Origin: Clostridia bacterium
GTDB lineage: Bacteria; Bacillota; Clostridia; Christensenellales; Christensenellaceae
DNA length: 64,000 nucleotides
Reading direction: 5' to 3'
Assembly (NCBI GenBank): GCA_017439085.1
Contig: JAFRTU010000007.1
Span: forward strand, 62,001-126,000
Positions 61,200-64,000 of the stretch are shown piece after piece. The position numbers and the translations under genes are program-made. A model generated the notes under the pieces. It was not told where the DNA came from, searched no databases, and saw nothing but the letters and a program-made list of their open reading frames with translations. Every line of letters starts with the position of its first letter. Positions within the stretch are counted from its first letter, which is position 1.

Positions 61200-63140
61200 T
61201 CAGCCCTGATTCTCCCTAAATATGCCCTGTCTGTAACATTCCATCAACTGAGTAAGATCGTCTATCTGATCCTTCAGCCTATCTCCTATGTCAGTATCCC
61301 TCACAAGGAGTCTCTTAGGCATAACTTCCGTCTTATAGAGTTCCGGAGGAACTTCTTTATCGGATATCTTGTGCTCTGCAAGCTCTATGCTCCTGGAGCC
61401 TATGATGAGAGTATATCCGGCAATACCCGTCCTTGCATGATATGCCTTTGACAATCCACCGTCAATTACGTATAACTTGCCGTTGGCTTTGACCGGTTTT
61501 TCTCCTTTAGCTACCTTAACAGGCACATGTCCGTTTATGATATGAGATATCTCTGCCTCTATCCCGAACTCCTTCAGGATCTTATTGCAGTAATCCTCGT
61601 CCTGCGAGAACTTGTAGTATGCGTTATATGTCTCCTTTGACAGTGATGGTTCTCCGATGAATATGTTCTCGAAAGTCGCCATCTTGTCCTTACCGAACAG
61701 AGGCGATACGGGTCCGCACCACAGATACCACATGAGGTCGACTGCCTCCTGTTTTTTCTCTGCATCCAGCTCAGGATCCAGGAAGTAGGCGTCTATTATC
61801 TTCTTCTCAAAATAGTCCATGAGGGCTTTTCCGCTGAATGAACCTTCCGGTGATTCCCAGGCAAGGAATTCTCCCTTATCCGTCATTGGAATACATCCGT
61901 GGAACAGAAGATTGTTGTTTGTGATGAAATACATCGAACCGTGTGAATACAGGTATCTGATCTGTCTCTGAAGCCTTGTAGAATGCAGGAACGAATAGGT
62001 TAAGCTCTTTATAAGCTGTTCCTCTTCCCTGCTGAGCTTATACGGATCCTTCGGATCGATGGTCGGGAAGTTGGTATCCTTCATCTTCCATGTCTTTCCG
62101 TTTATCTCCACGGTCCCGTTCTCAAAGTCTATCTTGTGGAGGAGCCTTCTCTTGTCGAGCTTATACTCAGGATGCTTCTCGATGAGCTGTCCCTCAAGTT
62201 TCAGTTCTATAACGGTTATGGCCTTACACATCTTGGCTGCAAGGTCCGGGCTAACGGAGTCGTATTTGTTCTTATCCAGGAGATGCGGCCTGAAACAGTC
62301 GCACGGATCGTCCTTATATGTCTCTGCGGCAAACATCGAGAGTCCTCTGAGGTTTATGCCGTATCCGTCTTCAAGGACGTCAAATGAGTTGTATCCGGTA
62401 GCGATCCTGAGAACCGTTGCGATACATGACTGGTTCCCTGAAGCAGCTCCCATCCAGCTCACATCGTGATTTCCCCACTGTATGTCCACGCTCCTGAATT
62501 TCATGAGCTCGTCTATGACATAGTCTGCCCTCGGACCTCTGTCGAACAGGTCTCCTATGATATGGAGATGATCGATGAACAGGCTGTCTATCATGTTACT
62601 CAGCGCTATTATGAACTCGTCAGCAGCCTCAGTGGATATTATGGAATTGATGATCTCCTGATAATAGATAGCCCTGTTGGGTATGTTCTCATCTATGCTA
62701 AGAAGCTCGTCTATGGCATAGGCATACGTAGGAGGCATCTGTTTTCTGACCTTGGACCTCGTGAACTTGGAACTTGCGACCCTTGCCACTATAACGAGCC
62801 TGTGGATCATGGTCCTGTACCATTCGTCAGGGATCTCTCCCTCTTTCTTCATCTCGGACAATCTTTCAGTCGGATAGTATATGAGCTCCGCAAGAGCATC
62901 CTGTTCCGACTTCAGGAGCATGTTCCCGAATATCTCCCTTATCCTCTCCCTCACAACTCCTGAAGCACTTCTAAGGAGATGTATAAAGCTCTTGTATTCT
63001 CCGTGTATATCGGAGAAGAAATACTCATTTCCCTTCGGAAGACCGAGTATTGCTCTGAGATTTATGATCTCAGCAGCACATGCGTCAGCGTTAGGGAATT
63101 CATTTCCAAGCAGTCTTAGATAATCTCTGTCTCTCTTCAT
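61200..63140 (-). CDS. fbp: Fructose-1,6-bisphosphatase, class III
   Basis: Gluconeogenic phosphatase of 646 residues, the size of the class III enzymes of Clostridia and Bacillus. It belongs to the calcineurin-like metallophosphatases: FFSDIHGEYKSFIHLL (about 42), IIGDLFDRGPRAD (about 195), IQWGNHDVSWMGAA (about 217), and later HIINGHVPV (about 556) and DGGLSKAYH. It follows rnhA with no gap (start ATG abuts the rnhA stop). The amino-terminal NEFPNADACAAEIINLRAI is characteristic. Confidence 0.96.
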   Translation of the reverse strand: MKRDRDYLRLLGNEFPNADACAAEIINLRAILGLPKGNEYFFSDIHGEYKSFIHLLRSASGVVRERIREIFGNMLLKSEQDALAELIYYPTERLSEMKKEGEIPDEWYRTMIHRLVIVARVASSKFTRSKVRKQMPPTYAYAIDELLSIDENIPNRAIYYQEIINSIISTEAADEFIIALSNMIDSLFIDHLHIIGDLFDRGPRADYVIDELMKFRSVDIQWGNHDVSWMGAASGNQSCIATVLRIATGYNSFDVLEDGYGINLRGLSMFAAETYKDDPCDCFRPHLLDKNKYDSVSPDLAAKMCKAITVIELKLEGQLIEKHPEYKLDKRRLLHKIDFENGTVEINGKTWKMKDTNFPTIDPKDPYKLSREEEQLIKSLTYSFLHSTRLQRQIRYLYSHGSMYFITNNNLLFHGCIPMTDKGEFLAWESPEGSFSGKALMDYFEKKIIDAYFLDPELDAEKKQEAVDLMWYLWCGPVSPLFGKDKMATFENIFIGEPSLSKETYNAYYKFSQDEDYCNKILKEFGIEAEISHIINGHVPVKVAKGEKPVKANGKLYVIDGGLSKAYHARTGIAGYTLIIGSRSIELAEHKISDKEVPPELYKTEVMPKRLLVRDTDIGDRLKDQIDDLTQLMECYRQGIFRENQG

Positions 63141-63641
63141 TTATTTACTGATTACCTCCTGTTCTTCAGCAGGTATGGTCTTGTCGACCTTGGTGTTCTT
63201 CTTAATCTCATCGGTTGCGAGTTTATCGCATCTGTTATTGAGCTCGTTATCAGCGTGCCCCTTAACATGATTCCAGTTCACGGTATGATAGCCTGTAAGT
63301 TCAAACAGTTCCTGCCACAGTTCCCTGTTAGCTATCTCCTTCTTGTCTGCCTTCTTCCAGCCGTTCCTGCTCCAGTTATATATCCATCCGTTGAGATATG
63401 CATTGGCACAGTAAGTGCTGTCAGTATAAAGATCCACGATGCACTTTTCCTTCAAAGCCTTCAGTGCCTCTATTATCGCAGTCAGTTCCATTATGTTGTT
63501 GGTGGATTCCTGTGAAAAACCCGACAGTTCCTTTTCTATCCCCTTGTAGATGAGTATAGCTCCCCATCCTCCAGGTCCCGGATTTCCCGAGCAGGCACCG
63601 TCAGTATAAATTGTGACACGTTTCTGATCTTTAGCAGCCAT
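63141..63641 (-). CDS. rnhA: Ribonuclease HI
   Basis: RNase H type 1 of 166 residues that cuts RNA in RNA-DNA hybrids. Catalytic residues: Asp of IYTDGACSGNPGPGGWG (about 12), Glu of NIMELTAIIEAL (about 51), Asp of LYTDSTYC (about 73) and Asp of GHADNELNNRCDKLA (about 137). A charged tail of about 20 residues follows. Together with rnhB at 29 kb the chromosome has both RNase H types. Co-transcribed with fbp and divergent from tRNA-Trp. Confidence 0.95.
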   Translation of the reverse strand: MAAKDQKRVTIYTDGACSGNPGPGGWGAILIYKGIEKELSGFSQESTNNIMELTAIIEALKALKEKCIVDLYTDSTYCANAYLNGWIYNWSRNGWKKADKKEIANRELWQELFELTGYHTVNWNHVKGHADNELNNRCDKLATDEIKKNTKVDKTIPAEEQEVISK

Positions 63642-63652
63642 GATTATTGCCC

Positions 63653-63672
63653 GTCAATATGGAATTATTGAC
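63653..63672. promoter_or_regulatory. Inverted repeat between rnhA and tRNA-Trp
   Basis: GTCAATA and TATTGAC with a 6-base centre, overlapping the -35 box of the tRNA promoter and just upstream of the divergent rnhA start. It may be an operator for either side, or chance. Confidence 0.35.
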
Positions 63673-63696
63673 AACCTTTCTGTGTTTTATTATACT
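63668..63696 (+). promoter_or_regulatory. Sigma-A type promoter of tRNA-Trp
   Basis: Consensus TTGACA and TATACT with a 17-base spacer, 20 bases before the tRNA. Confidence 0.88.
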
Positions 63697-63716
63697 AAAG
63701 AAGCTGTTTTTAACAA

Positions 63717-63792
63717 AGGGGAGTGGCTCAATTGGTAGAGCAGCGGTCTCCAAAACCGCCGGTTGCGTGTTCGAGTCGCGTCTCCCCTGCCA
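63717..63792 (+). tRNA. tRNA-Trp (anticodon CCA)
   Basis: 76-base cloverleaf: acceptor AGGGGAG / CTCCCCT, D-arm with CTCAATTGGTAGAG, anticodon stem GCGGT / ACCGC around loop CTCCAAA (anticodon CCA), T-arm GCGTG-TTCGAGT-CGCGT, discriminator G and genome-coded CCA end. Confidence 0.97.
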
Positions 63793-63796
63793 TATG

Positions 63797-63832
63797 AGGA
63801 TTGCTATTTAAAAATTTAGCAATCCTTTTTCT
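63797..63832 (+). terminator. Rho-independent terminator after tRNA-Trp
   Basis: Perfect 10-bp stem AGGATTGCTA / TAGCAATCCT with a 10-base AT loop and five T. Confidence 0.9.
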
Positions 63833-63847
63833 ATACCAAATCAATTC

Positions 63848-63884
63848 AAAAAAAGGATAGCTCTATATAAAGTCATCCTTTTTC
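63848..63884 (-). terminator. Probable terminator of the right-edge gene
   Basis: AAAAGGAT / ATCCTTTT stem with a 16-base loop and T-runs on both strands, so it could work in both directions. It lies about 25 bases past the stop of the minus-strand frame at the right edge. Confidence 0.6.
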
Positions 63885-63907
63885 CAAGTTGATCTATTAT
63901 CTTTGGT

Positions 63908-64000
63908 TCAAGAGATAAGAAGCCTCATCATGATTATCTCCTGCATGCCGTTTATGTCGGAATTGAATCCCAGCGGATTCCTTCCCATCTCCTGAAATCC
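63908..64000 (-). CDS. Carboxy-terminal end of a minus-strand gene (cut by window edge)
   Basis: The minus-strand frame enters at the right edge and stops at TGA (63908-63910), giving about 30 residues ending MQEIIMMRLLIS. The stretch EMGRNPLGFNSDINGM looks like real protein, and a probable terminator follows. Too short to name a family. Confidence 0.5.
   Translation of the reverse strand, partial: GFQEMGRNPLGFNSDINGMQEIIMMRLLIS

Overview
The window looks like chromosome of an anaerobic low-to-moderate GC Bacillota of the class Clostridia. Arg is mostly AGG/AGA and Ile often ATA. Clostridial and Bacillota markers are a class III fructose-1,6-bisphosphatase, an OhrR-type regulator, HslUV, RbgA, the MtaB/PrmA/DusB cluster, a DUF512 radical SAM gene next to der, mutS-mutL-miaA followed by the methionine gamma-lyase-like gene, and an L21 leader. 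Order and family cannot be fixed from sequence alone. It is mostly core chromosome; no phage, IS or conjugation genes and no CRISPR array were seen.

Layout. 0-16 kb: end of a GH42 beta-galactosidase, an M19 dipeptidase, an SDR / small membrane protein / LD-carboxypeptidase run, a lipoprotein, a PfkB kinase, a YdcF-like protein, an AEC permease, a ketopantoate-reductase-like enzyme, a patatin-MATE pair, and a small gene / lipoprotein / M16C protease run. 16-24 kb: a Gfo/Idh/MocA enzyme, a peroxide-response operon (glutathione peroxidase, TSCPD protein, OhrR), a degenerate CDF-like membrane protein, MFS and HExxH membrane proteins. 24-40 kb: a long informational block (dusB, prmA, mtaB, hit, SRAP, rpsU, rbgA, rnhB, GNAT, topA, trmFO, hslV, hslU, DUF512, der, plsY, threonine aldolase). 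40-45 kb: rplU-rpmA with a leader and no prp gene between them, an OGG glycosylase, an HxlR regulator, an orphan sugar-binding lipoprotein, an amidohydrolase. 45-57 kb: mutS, mutL, miaA, a methionine gamma-lyase-like gene, pepT, a MATE transporter fused to a GHKL ATPase-like domain, a membrane protein and a second Gfo/Idh/MocA enzyme. 57-64 kb: two HTH-Fic genes around a tyrosine recombinase, then fbp, rnhA, tRNA-Trp and the end of one more gene.

The most notable point is at 58-60 kb. Nearly all genes to the left run rightward and nearly all protein genes to the right run leftward, as expected where two replichores meet at a terminus. At this switch sits a 370-residue XerS-like tyrosine recombinase, and 176 bases upstream of its start is a perfect 15+15 bp palindrome with a 4-base centre (59714-59747) that can be read as an 11/6/11 dif-like or 13/8/13 lox-like site. 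I infer a single-recombinase chromosome-dimer resolution system. The flanking Fic genes each carry an amino-terminal helix-turn-helix and an Fic inhibitory motif, and each has palindromic or iterated sites placed on its own promoter, which suggests autoregulation.
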